A stretch of 64,000 nucleotides of DNA from Tabrizicola soli (GCF_015999335.1 NZ_JAEACP010000022.1:10778-74777), one strand, 5' to 3'. Shown: positions 35,554 through 47,256, counted from the first letter of the stretch. Notes: generated by a model not told the origin, from the letters alone. Made by a program: numbers and translations.

Positions 35554-35958
35554 ATGACTCCGCACCAGTTCCGCACCCGCGTCTATTACGAGGACACCGA
35601 TCTTGCCGGGATCGTCTATTACGCGAACTATCTGAAGTTCATCGAACGGGCGCGGACGGAATGGGTGGCCTCGCTGGGCGTCGACCAGATGGCGCTGAAG
35701 GCGCGGGACGGGATCGTCTTTGCCGTGCGGCGGGTGGAGGCGGATTTCCTGCGCCCGGCGAGGTTCGGCGATGACCTGGTGGTGGAGACCAGGCTGCAGG
35801 GCCTGGGCGGGGCGCGGATCGTGCTGGAGCAACTGGTGCTGCGCGGGGGCGAGCGGCTGTTCGCCGCGGTGGTGACGCTGGTCTGCCTGACCGAGGCGGG
35901 CCATGCGGCGCGGCTGCCGCCGGAGCTGCGGGCGAGGCTGGCGGGGCCGCTGCATTGA
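35554..35958 (+). CDS. ybgC: Tol-Pal system acyl-CoA thioesterase YbgC
   Basis: Hotdog-fold thioesterase (134 residues) at the head of the tol-pal cluster. It has the family signature YYEDTDLAGIVYYANYLKF, with the catalytic aspartate, and ERARTEW. ATG at 35554 is preferred over a GTG at 35527 because homologues begin MTPHxF. Its role is linked to phospholipid metabolism at the envelope rather than Tol function itself. Confidence 0.93.
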   Translation: MTPHQFRTRVYYEDTDLAGIVYYANYLKFIERARTEWVASLGVDQMALKARDGIVFAVRRVEADFLRPARFGDDLVVETRLQGLGGARIVLEQLVLRGGERLFAAVVTLVCLTEAGHAARLPPELRARLAGPLH

Positions 35959-35968
35959 TCGCCGTCCC

Positions 35969-36045
35969 GGCCGCTCGTCGATGACTTTGTCGCTCCTCGC
36001 GGGGGGAACCGCCGAGGAGGAGACGAAGTCGAACGAGGAGGGGGC
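35969..36045. repeat. CTCCTCG/CTTCGTC inverted repeat, copy 4
   Basis: GCTCGTCGATGACTTTGTC and CTCCTCGCGG are mirrored after a GGGGAA turn by CCGCCGAGGAGG, GACGAAGTC and GAGGAGG. Between ybgC and the tol promoter. Confidence 0.7.
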
Positions 36046-36078
36046 GGATGGCGGATGCCTGCCGCTGACAGAGTTGTG

Positions 36079-36108
36079 TTGGCATTCCCCCTGCAATCTT
36101 GATAGAAT
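36079..36108 (+). promoter_or_regulatory. Promoter of the tol-pal operon
   Basis: TTGGCA (36079-36084), 18-bp spacer, TAGAAT (36103-36108), in a less GC-rich stretch 48 bases before the tolQ ATG. Strong match. Confidence 0.6.
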
Positions 36109-36155
36109 CAGCGATAACGGAGCCGATCAACGGCCCGACACACAAGAGCAGGCGT

Positions 36156-36851
36156 ATGGACACGGACACCCTTGCGATGGCGCAGGAGATTGATTTCTCC
36201 ATGGTCGCCCTTTTCTTGCGAGCGACCTTCACGGTGAAGATCGTCATGATCATGCTGATGATCATGTCGTTCTGGTCCTGGGCAATCATCATCCAGAAGC
36301 ACATCATGCTGCGGAAGGCGCAGGGCGAGGCCTCGATCTTCGACCGGGCCTTCTGGTCGGGCGAGCCGCTGGACGAGCTTTTCGAGAAGATCGGATCCGA
36401 GCCGCAGGGCCAGTCGGAAAAGATTTTCTCGGCCGGGATGCTGGAATGGCGGCGCAGCCACAAGCAGGACGGCGGGCTGATCGCCGGGGCGCAAAGCCGG
36501 ATCGACCGGGCGATGAACGTGGCCATCGCGCGCGAGAGCGAGTTCATGAACCGGGGGCTGAGCTTCCTGGCCACCACCGGCTCGACCGCGACCTTCATCG
36601 GACTCTTCGGCACGGTCTGGGGGATCAAGCACAGTTTCGAGCAGATCGCGATCAGCCAGAACACCAGCCTGGCCGTCGTGGCCCCCGGCATCGCCGAGGC
36701 GCTCCTGGCGACCGGCGTGGGCCTGGTCGCGGCGATCCCGGCGGCGGTCTTCTACAACAAGCTGTCGGCCGACATCGACCGCGTGCTCGGCGGCTATGAG
36801 GCCTTCGCCGACGAATTCGCGACGATCCTGTCGCGCCAGCTGGATTCGTAA
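36156..36851 (+). CDS. tolQ: Tol-Pal energiser TolQ
   Basis: Inner-membrane proton-channel subunit (231 residues, MotA/ExbB family) with three helices: about 17-40, 135-157 and 170-192 (the latter two include TGSTATFIGLFGTVWGI and GIAEALLATGVGLVAAIPA). Energises TolA through the proton gradient. ATG at 36156 gives the normal N-terminus MDTDTLAMAQEID; earlier in-frame codons overlap the promoter. First gene of tolQRAB-pal-cpoB. Confidence 0.96.
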   Translation: MDTDTLAMAQEIDFSMVALFLRATFTVKIVMIMLMIMSFWSWAIIIQKHIMLRKAQGEASIFDRAFWSGEPLDELFEKIGSEPQGQSEKIFSAGMLEWRRSHKQDGGLIAGAQSRIDRAMNVAIARESEFMNRGLSFLATTGSTATFIGLFGTVWGIKHSFEQIAISQNTSLAVVAPGIAEALLATGVGLVAAIPAAVFYNKLSADIDRVLGGYEAFADEFATILSRQLDS

Positions 36852-36854
36852 GCC

Positions 36855-37337
36855 ATGGGCATGGGGGTTTCGGGATCGGCGGGCGGCGGGCGGCGTCGCC
36901 GGCGCGGGGGGCGTTCCGCCTCGATGCACGAGATCAACATCACGCCGATGGTCGACGTGATGCTGGTGCTGCTGATCATCTTCATGGTGGCGGCGCCGAT
37001 GCTGACGGTGGGCGTGCCGGTGGAACTGCCGAAGACGGCGGCCGCGGCGCTGCCGACCGAGCAGGAGGAGCCGCTGACGGTGACGGTCACCGCCACCGGC
37101 GGGATCACGATCCAGACCACCGAGGTGGCGGATGGCGAGATGATCCCGAAGCTGAAGGCGATCGCGGCCGAGCGGACCTCGAAGAAGGTGTTCCTGCGCG
37201 CCGATGGCGCGGTGCCCTATGAGCGGGTGGCCCAGGTGATGGGGGCGCTGAACGCGGGCGGGTTCAACGAGATCGGCCTGGTCACCGATGCCGAGGGGCC
37301 TGCCTTCGGGGCGGCTGACGGCGGGTCGGGCGGCTGA
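36855..37337 (+). CDS. tolR: Tol-Pal protein TolR
   Basis: ExbD/TolR-family protein (160 residues) with a basic glycine-rich N-terminus. A single helix (about 33-52) carries the channel aspartate in NITPMVDVMLVLLIIFMV, followed by a periplasmic domain (ITIQTTEVADGEMI...KKVFLRADGAVPYERV). Three bases past tolQ. Confidence 0.95.
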   Translation: MGMGVSGSAGGGRRRRRGGRSASMHEINITPMVDVMLVLLIIFMVAAPMLTVGVPVELPKTAAAALPTEQEEPLTVTVTATGGITIQTTEVADGEMIPKLKAIAAERTSKKVFLRADGAVPYERVAQVMGALNAGGFNEIGLVTDAEGPAFGAADGGSGG

Positions 37338-37342
37338 GGCGG

Positions 37343-38521
37343 ATGGAGCGGCGGTTCCAGACGGGGACGGTGGTCTCGGCGATCGGGCACGCGGGGGTGA
37401 TCCTCTGGGTGCTGCTCGGCGACTGGCTGTTCGCGCCCGAGCCGCCGCAGGAGATCGTGCTGACCTCGGTCGATTTCGTGACCAGCGCCGAGTTCGACGC
37501 GATGCAGGCTGCGGCGACCGAGACGCCCGCCGAGGAGCCCGCGCCGGTCCGCCCGCAATCCCGGCCGGAGGAGGCGGTGGTGCCCGAGCCCGAGCCCGCG
37601 CCCGAGCCCGCGCCCGAGCCGGAACCTGAGCCCCAGCCCGAACCTGCGCCCGTGCCCGAGCCGGAACCCGAGCCCGCGCCCGCGCCGAGCGACGCGGTGC
37701 AGGCGGAGACCGAGCAGCTTCTGCCGTCGGAATCGACCGAGATCCAGCCCGAGGCGGAAGCCGAGGCGATCGTCGCCCCCGATCCGGTGCAGCCGGAGAC
37801 CGAGGCCGAGACCTCGGACACGCCCGAGCCCGCGGTGAGCGAGGAGCCGGCGGCGGAGGAGATCATCCAGCAGGAGCAGACCGAGGCGACCGTCCCCGAG
37901 GATACCGGCGACATCACCCGGACCGAGGCGAACGAGGACCAGCAGGCGGAGACCGGGATGACCACCTCGCTGCGGCCGAGGGCCAAGCCCGCGCGCCCGA
38001 CGCCGCAGCCCGAGCCGGAGCCTGAACCCGAGCAGGAGGTCGCCGCCGCCGAGCCGGCGCGGGAGACCCCGGCCGAGCCGGAGGCCCAGCCGGTGGACGA
38101 TGCCGCGACCGAGGATGCGATCGACGCGCTGCTGGGCGAGGCGGCGGCCGAGCCGGTGGAGGAGCCTGCCGCCTCGGGCGGGCAGGACCTGCCGCAGGGC
38201 CCGCCGCTGACGGGCGGAGAGATGGGCAACATCTCCAGCGCCATCTCGCGGAAGTGGAACCTCGGCGCGGCCTCGACCGAGGCGCTGAGCTCGACGATCG
38301 TGCTGCGGGTGAGTTTCGCGCCGGACGGCAAACCGACGAATTTCGAACTGCTCGAATCCAGCGGGCCGAGCCAGACCGGGGTCGACAAGCTGTATGAGAC
38401 GGCGCGCCGGGCGGTGAACCGGGCCCATGCCGACGGCGGACTTCCGCTGCCGCCGGACAAATACGACACCTGGCGCGTGCTTGACCTGGTCTTCGATGCC
38501 AATGGGATGCGGGCAAGATGA
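37343..38521 (+). CDS. tolA: Tol-Pal protein TolA-like (Pro/Glu-rich)
   Basis: 392-residue bridge protein with one N-terminal membrane helix (about 9-30) and a long periplasmic spacer rich in Pro-Glu repeats ([19 protein letters not shown] around residue 74) and acidic segments. The globular TolA C-terminal domain follows from about 290 ([31 protein letters not shown]). The E. coli spacer is Ala/Lys-helical; the Pro/Glu spacer here is a different solution to crossing the periplasm. Five bases past tolR. Confidence 0.93.
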   Translation: MERRFQTGTVVSAIGHAGVILWVLLGDWLFAPEPPQEIVLTSVDFVTSAEFDAMQAAATETPAEEPAPVRPQSRPEEAVVPEPEPAPEPAPEPEPEPQPEPAPVPEPEPEPAPAPSDAVQAETEQLLPSESTEIQPEAEAEAIVAPDPVQPETEAETSDTPEPAVSEEPAAEEIIQQEQTEATVPEDTGDITRTEANEDQQAETGMTTSLRPRAKPARPTPQPEPEPEPEQEVAAAEPARETPAEPEAQPVDDAATEDAIDALLGEAAAEPVEEPAASGGQDLPQGPPLTGGEMGNISSAISRKWNLGAASTEALSSTIVLRVSFAPDGKPTNFELLESSGPSQTGVDKLYETARRAVNRAHADGGLPLPPDKYDTWRVLDLVFDANGMRAR

Positions 38522-38591
38522 CCGGGAACCAAAGCCGCGAATTCCCCTTTCTCCCGCAGGGCAGGCGGGCAAGGACAGCAACGAACGGAGC

Positions 38592-39938
38592 ATGAGGCCG
38601 ATGATCAGACCCATGAGACAAGCAATCGCCGCACTTCTGGCGCTAACGCTCGGCCTGGCCGGGGCCTCGGCGGTGCTGGCGCAGAACGCGCCGCCCCGCA
38701 TCGTGATCGGCCCCGGCGTGATCGAGCCGATGCCGATCGCGGTGCCGACCTTCATCGACGAGGGCGGCGCGGGCGACTATGCGCGCGAGATCGGCCGGGT
38801 GGTGATCTCGGACCTGGAGGGGACCGGCTTCTTCCGCAACATCGGCGAAGAGGCCTATATCAGCCGGGTGACGGGCTTCGACGCCCCGGTGGCCTTCGAG
38901 GACTGGAAGGCGATCAATGCCCAGGTGCTGGTCACCGGCGCGGTCACGGTCAGCGGCGACCGGATCACGGTGAAGTTCCGCGCCTATGACGTGTTCAACG
39001 GCACCACGATGGAGGGCGCCGCGCTGCAGTTCGCCGGCACGACCCAGGGCTGGCGGCGGATGGCGCACAAGGTCGCGGACGTGGTCTATTCCAAGATCAC
39101 CGGCGAGGGCGGCTATTTCGACAGCCGCGTGGTCTTTGTCAGCGAGAGCGGGCCGAAGAACCAGCGGCTGAAGCGGCTGGCGGTGATGGATTACGACGGG
39201 GCCAACGTGGCCTTCCTGACCGATTCCTCCTCGATCGTGCTGGCGCCGCGCTTCTCGCCGCAGGGCGACCGGATCCTCTACACCAGCTACGAGACCGGCT
39301 TTCCCCGGATCACGCTGATGGACGTGGCCAGCCTCGGCCGGCAGACCCTGGCCGAGCAGCCGGGCACGATGACCTTTGCGCCGCGCTTCAGCCCCGACGG
39401 CGGCACCGTGGTCTTCAGCCTGGAGCGCGGCGGCAATACTGACATCTATGCGCTGTCGGTCGGCTCGGGGCAGCTCACGCAGCTGACCAACGCACCCTCG
39501 ATCGAGACCGCGCCCTCGTTCAGCCCGGATGGCAGCCAGATCGTGTTCGAGAGCGACCGTTCCGGCGTGCCGCAGATCTATGTCATGCCGGCGGGCGGCG
39601 GCGAGGGCACGCGGATCTCGGGCGGGGCGGGGCGCTACGGCACCCCGGTCTGGAGCCCGCGCGGCGATTACATCGCCTTCACCAAGCAGAACGAGGGCCG
39701 CTTCCACATCGGCGTGATGCGCACCGACGGGTCGGAAGAGCGGCTCCTGACCGCCAGCTTCCTGGACGAGGGCCCGACCTGGGCGCCGAACGGCCGCGTG
39801 CTGATGTTCACCCGCGAGACCTCGGGCGGCGGCGGTCAGGCGAGCCTGTGGTCGGTCGACATCACCGGGCGCAACCTCAAGCAGATCCCGACCGACGGCC
39901 CGGCCTCGGACCCGGCCTGGTCGCCGCTTTTGCCGTGA
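38592..39938 (+). CDS. tolB: Tol-Pal translocation protein TolB
   Basis: Periplasmic protein of 448 residues with a signal peptide (cut after AVLA near residue 30). The N-terminal domain binds TolA, and a six-bladed PD40 beta-propeller (repeated [41 protein letters not shown]) binds Pal. ATG at 38592 follows AACGGAGC. The 70-base gap after tolA has no promoter that I can see. Confidence 0.96.
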   Translation: MRPMIRPMRQAIAALLALTLGLAGASAVLAQNAPPRIVIGPGVIEPMPIAVPTFIDEGGAGDYAREIGRVVISDLEGTGFFRNIGEEAYISRVTGFDAPVAFEDWKAINAQVLVTGAVTVSGDRITVKFRAYDVFNGTTMEGAALQFAGTTQGWRRMAHKVADVVYSKITGEGGYFDSRVVFVSESGPKNQRLKRLAVMDYDGANVAFLTDSSSIVLAPRFSPQGDRILYTSYETGFPRITLMDVASLGRQTLAEQPGTMTFAPRFSPDGGTVVFSLERGGNTDIYALSVGSGQLTQLTNAPSIETAPSFSPDGSQIVFESDRSGVPQIYVMPAGGGEGTRISGGAGRYGTPVWSPRGDYIAFTKQNEGRFHIGVMRTDGSEERLLTASFLDEGPTWAPNGRVLMFTRETSGGGGQASLWSVDITGRNLKQIPTDGPASDPAWSPLLP

Positions 39939-40020
39939 AACGTGACGCGCCGCCGGATTTGCCTGGCGGCGCAAAGCTGATACTGTGCCCGCAATCGAGC
40001 CAACAAGAAGGATCCCCCCG

Positions 40021-40557
40021 ATGAGCCTTGCTGCGAAGTCCCTGCTCCTGATCGCCGTCCTGGGCCTTGCGGCCTGCAACAATCCCGACCGCTACGGTGC
40101 GGGCGGCCCCGGCGGCGCGGGCGGTGCCGGAGGCGCTGGCGGCATGGGCGGGATCGACACCACCGGCCTTGGCGATCCGAACAACCCGACCTCGATCGCC
40201 TATTTCAACCAGCGCGTCGGCGACCGGGTGCTGTTCGCGGTCGACCAGTCCACCCTCTCGCCCGAGGCGCGCACGATCCTGTCCGGACAGGCGCAGTGGC
40301 TGAACACCAATACCGGCTATGCCGCGATCATCGAAGGCCATGCCGACGAGCAGGGCACCCGGGAATACAACCTTGCGCTTGGCGCGCGTCGCGCGGCGGC
40401 GGTGCAGAACTTCCTGATCAGCCAGGGCGTTCCGGCGAACCGGCTGCGCACGATCTCCTATGGCAAGGAGCGCCCGATCGAGGTCTGCTCGACCGAGGAA
40501 TGCTATTCCAAGAACCGCCGCTCGGTGACGGTGCTCTCGGCCGGCGTGGGCATGTAA
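40021..40557 (+). CDS. pal: Peptidoglycan-associated lipoprotein Pal
   Basis: Outer-membrane lipoprotein of 178 residues. The lipobox LAAC puts the modified cysteine at C19, a substrate for Lnt encoded earlier in the window. A glycine-rich linker follows, then an OmpA-like domain that binds diaminopimelate (VLFAVDQSTLSPEA, IEGHADEQGTREYNLALGAR). ATG at 40021, after AAGGATCCCCCC. Confidence 0.96.
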   Translation: MSLAAKSLLLIAVLGLAACNNPDRYGAGGPGGAGGAGGAGGMGGIDTTGLGDPNNPTSIAYFNQRVGDRVLFAVDQSTLSPEARTILSGQAQWLNTNTGYAAIIEGHADEQGTREYNLALGARRAAAVQNFLISQGVPANRLRTISYGKERPIEVCSTEECYSKNRRSVTVLSAGVGM

Positions 40558-40560
40558 GTG

Positions 40561-41403
40561 ATGCGGCTCGGCCTTGCCCTGATCCTGACGCTGCTGCCGG
40601 TCCTGGGTCATGCCCAGGACCGCACGCAGACCCTGGCCGACATCCGCGCCGAGCTTTCGGCGCTGGCGGCCGAGTTCAACGCGCTGAAGGCCGAGCTCGT
40701 CTCCTCGGGCGCGGCCACCAGCGGGGCGGCGGGGGGCGATGCGCTGACCCGGATGGACACGATCGAGGCCACCCTTGCCCGCCTGACCGCGCGGACCGAG
40801 GAGGTCGAGCTGAAGCTGAACCGGGTGGTCTCGGACGGGACCAACCGGATCGGCGACATCGAATACCGGCTGTGCGAGGCGACCGAGGGCTGCGATCCGG
40901 CCACGCTGGGTTCGACGCCCGCCCTGGGGGGCGAGGTTGCGGCGGCGACGCCCGCGCCTGCGGCCGATCCGGTGGCGGCGGGGGTGACGACGGCCCCCGC
41001 TACGGGAGGGGCGGAACTGGCGGTAAGCGAGCAGCAGGACTTCGACCGGGCCAAGGAGGTGCTCGGTACGGGTGACTTTCGCACCGCCGCAGACCTCCTT
41101 GCGACCTTTACCCAATCCTATCCTGGCGGGCCGCTGACCCAGGAGGCGCATTACCTGCGCGGCGAGGCGCTGACCGGCCTCGGCGATACCGCGGGCGCGG
41201 CGCGGGCCTATCTGGACGCCTTCTCGGCCGCGCCCGAGGGGACGTTCGCGGCCGATGCGCTGCTGAAACTGGGCGAGGGGCTGGGCAAGCTGGGCCAGGT
41301 GCCCGAGGCCTGCGTGACCCTGGGAGAGGTCGGCCTGCGCTTTCCCGGCAGCATGGCGGCGACCCAGGCGACGGTGGCGATGCAGGGCTTTCGGTGCCAG
41401 TGA
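40561..41403 (+). CDS. cpoB: Cell division coordinator CpoB (YbgF)
   Basis: Periplasmic protein (280 residues) with a signal peptide (cut near residue 18, GHA), an N-terminal coiled-coil (LADIRAELSALAAEFNALKA) and an Ala-rich linker. C-terminal TPR repeats run from about 155 (FDRAKEVLGTGDFRTAADLL). It links Tol function to septal peptidoglycan synthesis. ATG at 40561 is preferred over the GTG at 40558, which directly follows the pal stop. The tilS start overlaps its 3' end. Confidence 0.92.
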   Translation: MRLGLALILTLLPVLGHAQDRTQTLADIRAELSALAAEFNALKAELVSSGAATSGAAGGDALTRMDTIEATLARLTARTEEVELKLNRVVSDGTNRIGDIEYRLCEATEGCDPATLGSTPALGGEVAAATPAPAADPVAAGVTTAPATGGAELAVSEQQDFDRAKEVLGTGDFRTAADLLATFTQSYPGGPLTQEAHYLRGEALTGLGDTAGAARAYLDAFSAAPEGTFAADALLKLGEGLGKLGQVPEACVTLGEVGLRFPGSMAATQATVAMQGFRCQ

Positions 41404-42575
41404 CCGGCGACCGGCTGGTCGGGCTGCTGCGTGACGGCTTGCCGGCGGGAGAAGTGATCGGGGTGGCCTTGTCGGGCGGTGGGGATTCCACCGCCCTTCT
41501 GCATCTGTGCCTTGCCGCCGGGCTGCGGGTCGAGGCGGTGACGGTGGACCACCGCCTGCGCGCCGAAAGCGCCGCCGAGGCCGCGGGGGTGGCGGCGGCC
41601 TGCGCCGCCCTGGGCCTCCGGCACGAGGTGCGCGTCTGGGAGCATGGGGCGCTTGCCGGCAACGTGATGGACGCGGCGCGGCGGGCGCGGATGGCGTTGG
41701 TCGCCGACTGGGCGCGGGGGCGGGGGATCGGCTGCGTTGCCCTGGGCCATACGCGGGACGACCAGGCCGAGACGCTGCTGATGGGCCTCGCGCGCTCGGC
41801 CGGGCTGACGGGGCTGTCGGGGATGCGGCCGGGGTTCGCGTTGGACGGGGTGCGCTTCCTGCGGCCGCTGCTCGCGGCCGGGCGCGCGGAACTGCGCGAC
41901 TGGCTGCGGGGGCGGGGGATCCCCTGGGTCGACGATCCGAGCAACGAGGATGCGCGCTATCAGCGGGTCAGGGCGCGGCGGGCGCTGACGGCGCTGGAGC
42001 CCCTGGGGATCACGGCCGCGGGGCTGGCCACGGTGGCGGGGAACCTGGCCCGGGCGCAGGCCGCGCTGGCGCTGCAGGTCCGCGCCGCCGGCCGGCACCT
42101 GCGCGAGGCGGCGGGGGCCTTGCAGCTCGGGCCGGAATTCCGGGACGAGCCCGAGGAGATCAGGCGGCAACTGGTGCTGGCGGCAGTCGGCTGGCTCGCC
42201 GGCGCGGACTACCCGCCGCGCGCGGCCGATCTGGCGCGCTTCCTGGCGGCGATGCGCGAGGGGCGCGACGCAACGCTGGCGGGCTGCCGCCACCGCAGGG
42301 GTTGGCTTTTGCGCGAGGCGCGGGCGCTGCGCGGGATCGAGGGCGGCCTCTGGGACGGGCGCTGGCGCGTCACCGGGGCGGGCGAGGTGCGGGCGCTGGG
42401 CGACGCGGGGCTGCGCCTGTGCGACTGGCGGGCCACGGGCCTGCCGCGCGCGGTCATGGCGGTGACGCCGGGCCTCTGGCAGGGCGACCGGCTGCTGGCC
42501 GCCCCTGCGGCGGGATTCGGCGCAGCGACCGCGACCGTCGCCCGCCCCTTCCACCTTTTCGGACTATCGGATTGA
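41400..42575 (+). CDS. tilS: tRNA(Ile)-lysidine synthase
   Basis: Modifies C34 of the AUA-decoding tRNA-Ile to lysidine using ATP and lysine. The 391-residue N-type ATPase has the PP-loop SGGGDS (25-30) and the GHTRDDQAETLLM block, followed by a reduced C-terminal region. Starts with GTG at 41400, overlapping the cpoB stop (GTGA); a second GTG two codons upstream is possible. tilS-ftsH order is conserved. Functionally linked to ileS, which charges the modified tRNA. Confidence 0.93.
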   Translation: MTGDRLVGLLRDGLPAGEVIGVALSGGGDSTALLHLCLAAGLRVEAVTVDHRLRAESAAEAAGVAAACAALGLRHEVRVWEHGALAGNVMDAARRARMALVADWARGRGIGCVALGHTRDDQAETLLMGLARSAGLTGLSGMRPGFALDGVRFLRPLLAAGRAELRDWLRGRGIPWVDDPSNEDARYQRVRARRALTALEPLGITAAGLATVAGNLARAQAALALQVRAAGRHLREAAGALQLGPEFRDEPEEIRRQLVLAAVGWLAGADYPPRAADLARFLAAMREGRDATLAGCRHRRGWLLREARALRGIEGGLWDGRWRVTGAGEVRALGDAGLRLCDWRATGLPRAVMAVTPGLWQGDRLLAAPAAGFGAATATVARPFHLFGLSD

Positions 42576-42599
42576 ACCCCGACCGCAAAAGTCTATCTT
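42572..42599 (+). promoter_or_regulatory. Promoter of ftsH
   Basis: TTGAAC (42572-42577), 16-bp spacer, TATCTT (42594-42599), overlapping the tilS stop and 53 bases before the ftsH start. Confidence 0.5.
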
Positions 42600-42652
42600 A
42601 GAGCCAAGACCGCGCGCCCCTGACGCTTGCGCGGAGCAATCGGGAGATCCTT

Positions 42653-44575
<1,923 letters not shown>

Positions 44576-44583
44576 GCAAGGAG

Positions 44584-44609
44584 AAGGCCCCGCATCGGCG
44601 GGGCCTTTT
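44584..44609 (+). terminator. Rho-independent terminator after ftsH
   Basis: AAGGCCCCGC (44584-44593) and GCGGGGCCTT (44598-44607), loop ATCG, then TT. Nine bases past the ftsH stop. Confidence 0.9.
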
Positions 44610-44670
44610 GCTTTGCGGGCCCTGCCGCTAACCTGCCCCCAACCTGCCATCGGGGCCAGGGAGGCGGCGG

Positions 44671-45648
44671 ATGATCACGGCATATGCAAGGCGCGGCGCC
44701 CGGCTGGAGGCGCTGGACCTCACGCAGCGGCACCTGTCCGAGGCGCTCTGGGTCGATCTGGAGGCCCCGACCGAGGCCGAGGAGGACGCGGTCGAGGCGG
44801 CGCTGGGCCTGGACATCCCCACGCGCGAGGACATGCAGGAGATCGAGGTCTCGTCCCGCATCTACCGCGAGGGGGGCGTGCTGTTCCTGACCGCGCAGGT
44901 GATCGCCAGCCCCGAGGCGCGCGAGGCCGAGATCGGCCCCGTGACCTTCGCCGTGCTGCCCGACCGGCTGGTGACGGTGCATTACCACCACCCCCGCTCG
45001 CTGAGCTATTTCGCCGATTGGGCGGCGCGGCACGACACGGCGCTGGAGACGGGGCTGGATGCGCTGATGGGCCTGCTGGAGGCGGTGGTGGACCGGCTGG
45101 CCGACATCCTGGAGGGCGAGGCGCGCAGCCACGAGATCCTGTCGAAGGCGATCTTCGCGGCGCACCGGCCCTCGGGCAAGGCCGAGACCCTGGGCGCGGT
45201 CCTGCAGCGGATCGGCCGGGCCGAGGCGATGAACGGCAAGGTGACGGAAAGCCTGGCCACGATCCTGCGCCTGCTGACCTATCTGACCTCGACCCCCGAG
45301 ACCGAGGAGGGACCCTGCCTGCATGCCCGCCAGATGCCGGTTGCGCTGGCGCAATTGCAGGACCTGCGCAGCCTGCGCGAGGTGGCGGCGGCGCAGGCCG
45401 AGAAGGTGCGGTTCCTCCTGGATGCGACGCTGGGGGTGATCAACATCCGGCAGTCGGACGTGATCAAGATCTTCTCGGTCGTGGCCTTCGTCTTCCTGCC
45501 GCCGACGCTGATCGCCAGCATCTACGGCATGAACTTCGTCCACATGCCCGAGCTGAAATGGACCTGGGGCTATCCGATGGCGCTGGGACTGATGGTGGTT
45601 TCGGCGCTGGTGCCCTGGGCGATCTTCCGGTGGAAGAAATGGCTGTGA
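44671..45648 (+). CDS. corA: CorA-family magnesium transporter
   Basis: 325-residue pentameric divalent-cation channel with a large cytoplasmic N-terminal domain and two C-terminal helices. The first helix ends in the selectivity motif YGMNF (G286-M287-N288). The C-terminus is basic (FRWKKWL), as usual. ATG at 44671 follows AGGGAGGCGG. Its end overlaps the start of the next gene by ten bases. Confidence 0.93.
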   Translation: MITAYARRGARLEALDLTQRHLSEALWVDLEAPTEAEEDAVEAALGLDIPTREDMQEIEVSSRIYREGGVLFLTAQVIASPEAREAEIGPVTFAVLPDRLVTVHYHHPRSLSYFADWAARHDTALETGLDALMGLLEAVVDRLADILEGEARSHEILSKAIFAAHRPSGKAETLGAVLQRIGRAEAMNGKVTESLATILRLLTYLTSTPETEEGPCLHARQMPVALAQLQDLRSLREVAAAQAEKVRFLLDATLGVINIRQSDVIKIFSVVAFVFLPPTLIASIYGMNFVHMPELKWTWGYPMALGLMVVSALVPWAIFRWKKWL

Positions 45649-46445
45649 AGGACTGGGACCCCGCCCGCTACGGCGCGTTCCGCGACCTGCGGCTGCGCCC
45701 GGCGCTGGACCTTCTGGCGCAGGTGGGAGAGGTGCCGAACGGCGATGTGATCGACCTCGGCTGCGGCGACGGGGCGGTGGGGCCGGCGCTGGCCGCCCGG
45801 TTCAAGCCGGACCACCATCTGATCGGCGTCGATGCTTCGCCTGCGATGCTGGAGAAGGCAGGCGAGCGTCTGACGCAGCGGGGGAACCGGCTGTATGACG
45901 GGCTGACGCAGGCTGACATCAGGCTCTGGTCCGCCCATACACCCCCTGCGCTGATCTTCTCCAACGCCGCGCTGAACTGGTTGCCCGACCATGCCGCCCT
46001 GATGCCCCGGCTGGCGGCGATGCTGGCCCCCGGCGGCGTGCTGGCGGTGCAGATGCCGCGGCAGGGGGATGCCCCGTCGCACCGCCTGCTGCGAGAGGTG
46101 GCGGAGGCGCTGTTCCCGGGGCGCGTCCCGGCCACACCCTCGCCCGTGCTGCCGGCGGGGGACTACGCGCGGATGCTGCTACCCTTGGGCGAGGTCACCG
46201 CCTGGACGACGGACTATGTCCAGATGCTCGACCCGGTGCCGCAGGGCCATGCGGTGCGCGCCTTCACCGAAAGCACGGCGATGCGGCCCTTCGTGCAGGC
46301 GCTGTCGCCGGACGAGGCGCAAACCTATGTCACCGCATATGATGCCGCGCTGGCCGACGCCTATCCGTCCCTGCCGGACGGTCGCGTACTGTTCCCCTTC
46401 ACCCGCGTCTTCTTCATTCTGGAGCGTTCCCGATGCCACCCCTGA
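45639..46445 (+). CDS. tam: Trans-aconitate methyltransferase-like SAM enzyme
   Basis: 268-residue class I methyltransferase. The opening [20 protein letters not shown] and the SAM motif VIDLGCGDG (37-45) match trans-aconitate 2-methyltransferase, which methylates the spontaneous aconitase by-product. [13 protein letters not shown] is also typical. Starts at ATG 45639 inside the corA 3' end and overlaps the MOSC gene by 13 bases, so the three may be translationally coupled. Substrate is by family similarity only. Confidence 0.82.
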   Translation: MAVKDWDPARYGAFRDLRLRPALDLLAQVGEVPNGDVIDLGCGDGAVGPALAARFKPDHHLIGVDASPAMLEKAGERLTQRGNRLYDGLTQADIRLWSAHTPPALIFSNAALNWLPDHAALMPRLAAMLAPGGVLAVQMPRQGDAPSHRLLREVAEALFPGRVPATPSPVLPAGDYARMLLPLGEVTAWTTDYVQMLDPVPQGHAVRAFTESTAMRPFVQALSPDEAQTYVTAYDAALADAYPSLPDGRVLFPFTRVFFILERSRCHP

Positions 46446-47023
46446 TGCCCACGACCCACAGCGCCCGCGTCACCTGGCTGGGCTTCCAGCCGGTGCCGGT
46501 GGAAAGGCTGGTGATCACCTCGGTGCCGTTGGAGGTGATGCCGCTGGGTTTCGCCGGCTTCGAGGGCGAGGTTCATGCCGGGCTGACGCGGCCTTCCTGC
46601 AGCCGCGTGCTGAAGCAGCATCCGCGCGACACCGAGATCCGCAACACCCGCCAGCTGAGCGTGGTCAGCGCCGAGGAGATGGCCGAGGTCGCCCGCGACA
46701 TGGGACTGGAGCGGATGGACTATGCCTGGGTCGGCGCCTCTCTGGTGCTGGAGGGGATCCCCGACCTGACGCATCTGCCGCCCTCCAGCCGGTTGCAGGG
46801 GCCGGACGGGGTGACGCTGGTCGTCGACATGGAAAACCTGCCCTGCCAGGAACCCGCCGTGACGATCGAGAAGGCCCGGCCCGGCCAGGGCAAGGGCTTC
46901 AAGCGCGCGGCCGAGGGCAAGCGCGGGTTCACCGCCTGGGTCGAACGCGAGGGGATCCTGCGGCTGGGCGACGTGCTGAGGCTGCATGTGCCGGTGCAAA
47001 GGGCCTGGGCGCATTCTTCCTGA
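46433..47023 (+). CDS. MOSC-domain protein
   Basis: 196-residue protein with a MOSC-like beta barrel ([31 protein letters not shown], whose cysteine would carry sulfur). MOSC domains deliver sulfur or reduce N-hydroxylated compounds with molybdenum cofactor; no cofactor genes are near. The ATG at 46433 lies within tam; ATG 46445 is an alternative. Confidence 0.8.
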   Translation: MPPLMPTTHSARVTWLGFQPVPVERLVITSVPLEVMPLGFAGFEGEVHAGLTRPSCSRVLKQHPRDTEIRNTRQLSVVSAEEMAEVARDMGLERMDYAWVGASLVLEGIPDLTHLPPSSRLQGPDGVTLVVDMENLPCQEPAVTIEKARPGQGKGFKRAAEGKRGFTAWVEREGILRLGDVLRLHVPVQRAWAHSS

Positions 47024-47256
47024 AAAAGCCCTTCCGGCGCCCCTCCGGAGGGTTTCACGCCCCCATGGAGCATTTCCCGAAAGAGCAGGCAAATTTTAAT
47101 CGAATTGCGCGCTTTGGCCTTGTGGGGGCGGGAGTTTCCGATAGGAAACCTCTTGCGGCGAAATTTGCGGATTTCAGGTCGGAATCCGCCGCAGGAAAGC
47201 GGGTTCGGCCCGGTATCACGTCGCAAACGGCACAAGTTAGCCCCTGGGAGACGCAT
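47024..47256 (+). other. fhs leader region with hairpins
   Basis: 233-base gap with no gene. It has a CCCTCCGGAGGG dyad near 47041, a locally AT-rich patch (47085-47105), an inverted repeat GTTTCC-GATA-GGAAAC at 47133-47148, and a stem GCGGATT/AATCCGC at 47167-47189. It could hold the fhs promoter and an RNA control element, but I recognise no known riboswitch. Confidence 0.4.

Noticed and set aside
46069-47256. N-terminal extension of fhs into the upstream methyltransferase and MOSC genes
   Set aside because: The extension is Arg/Pro/Cys-rich shadow sequence; the family start [13 protein letters not shown] is at 47257 after GGGAG.
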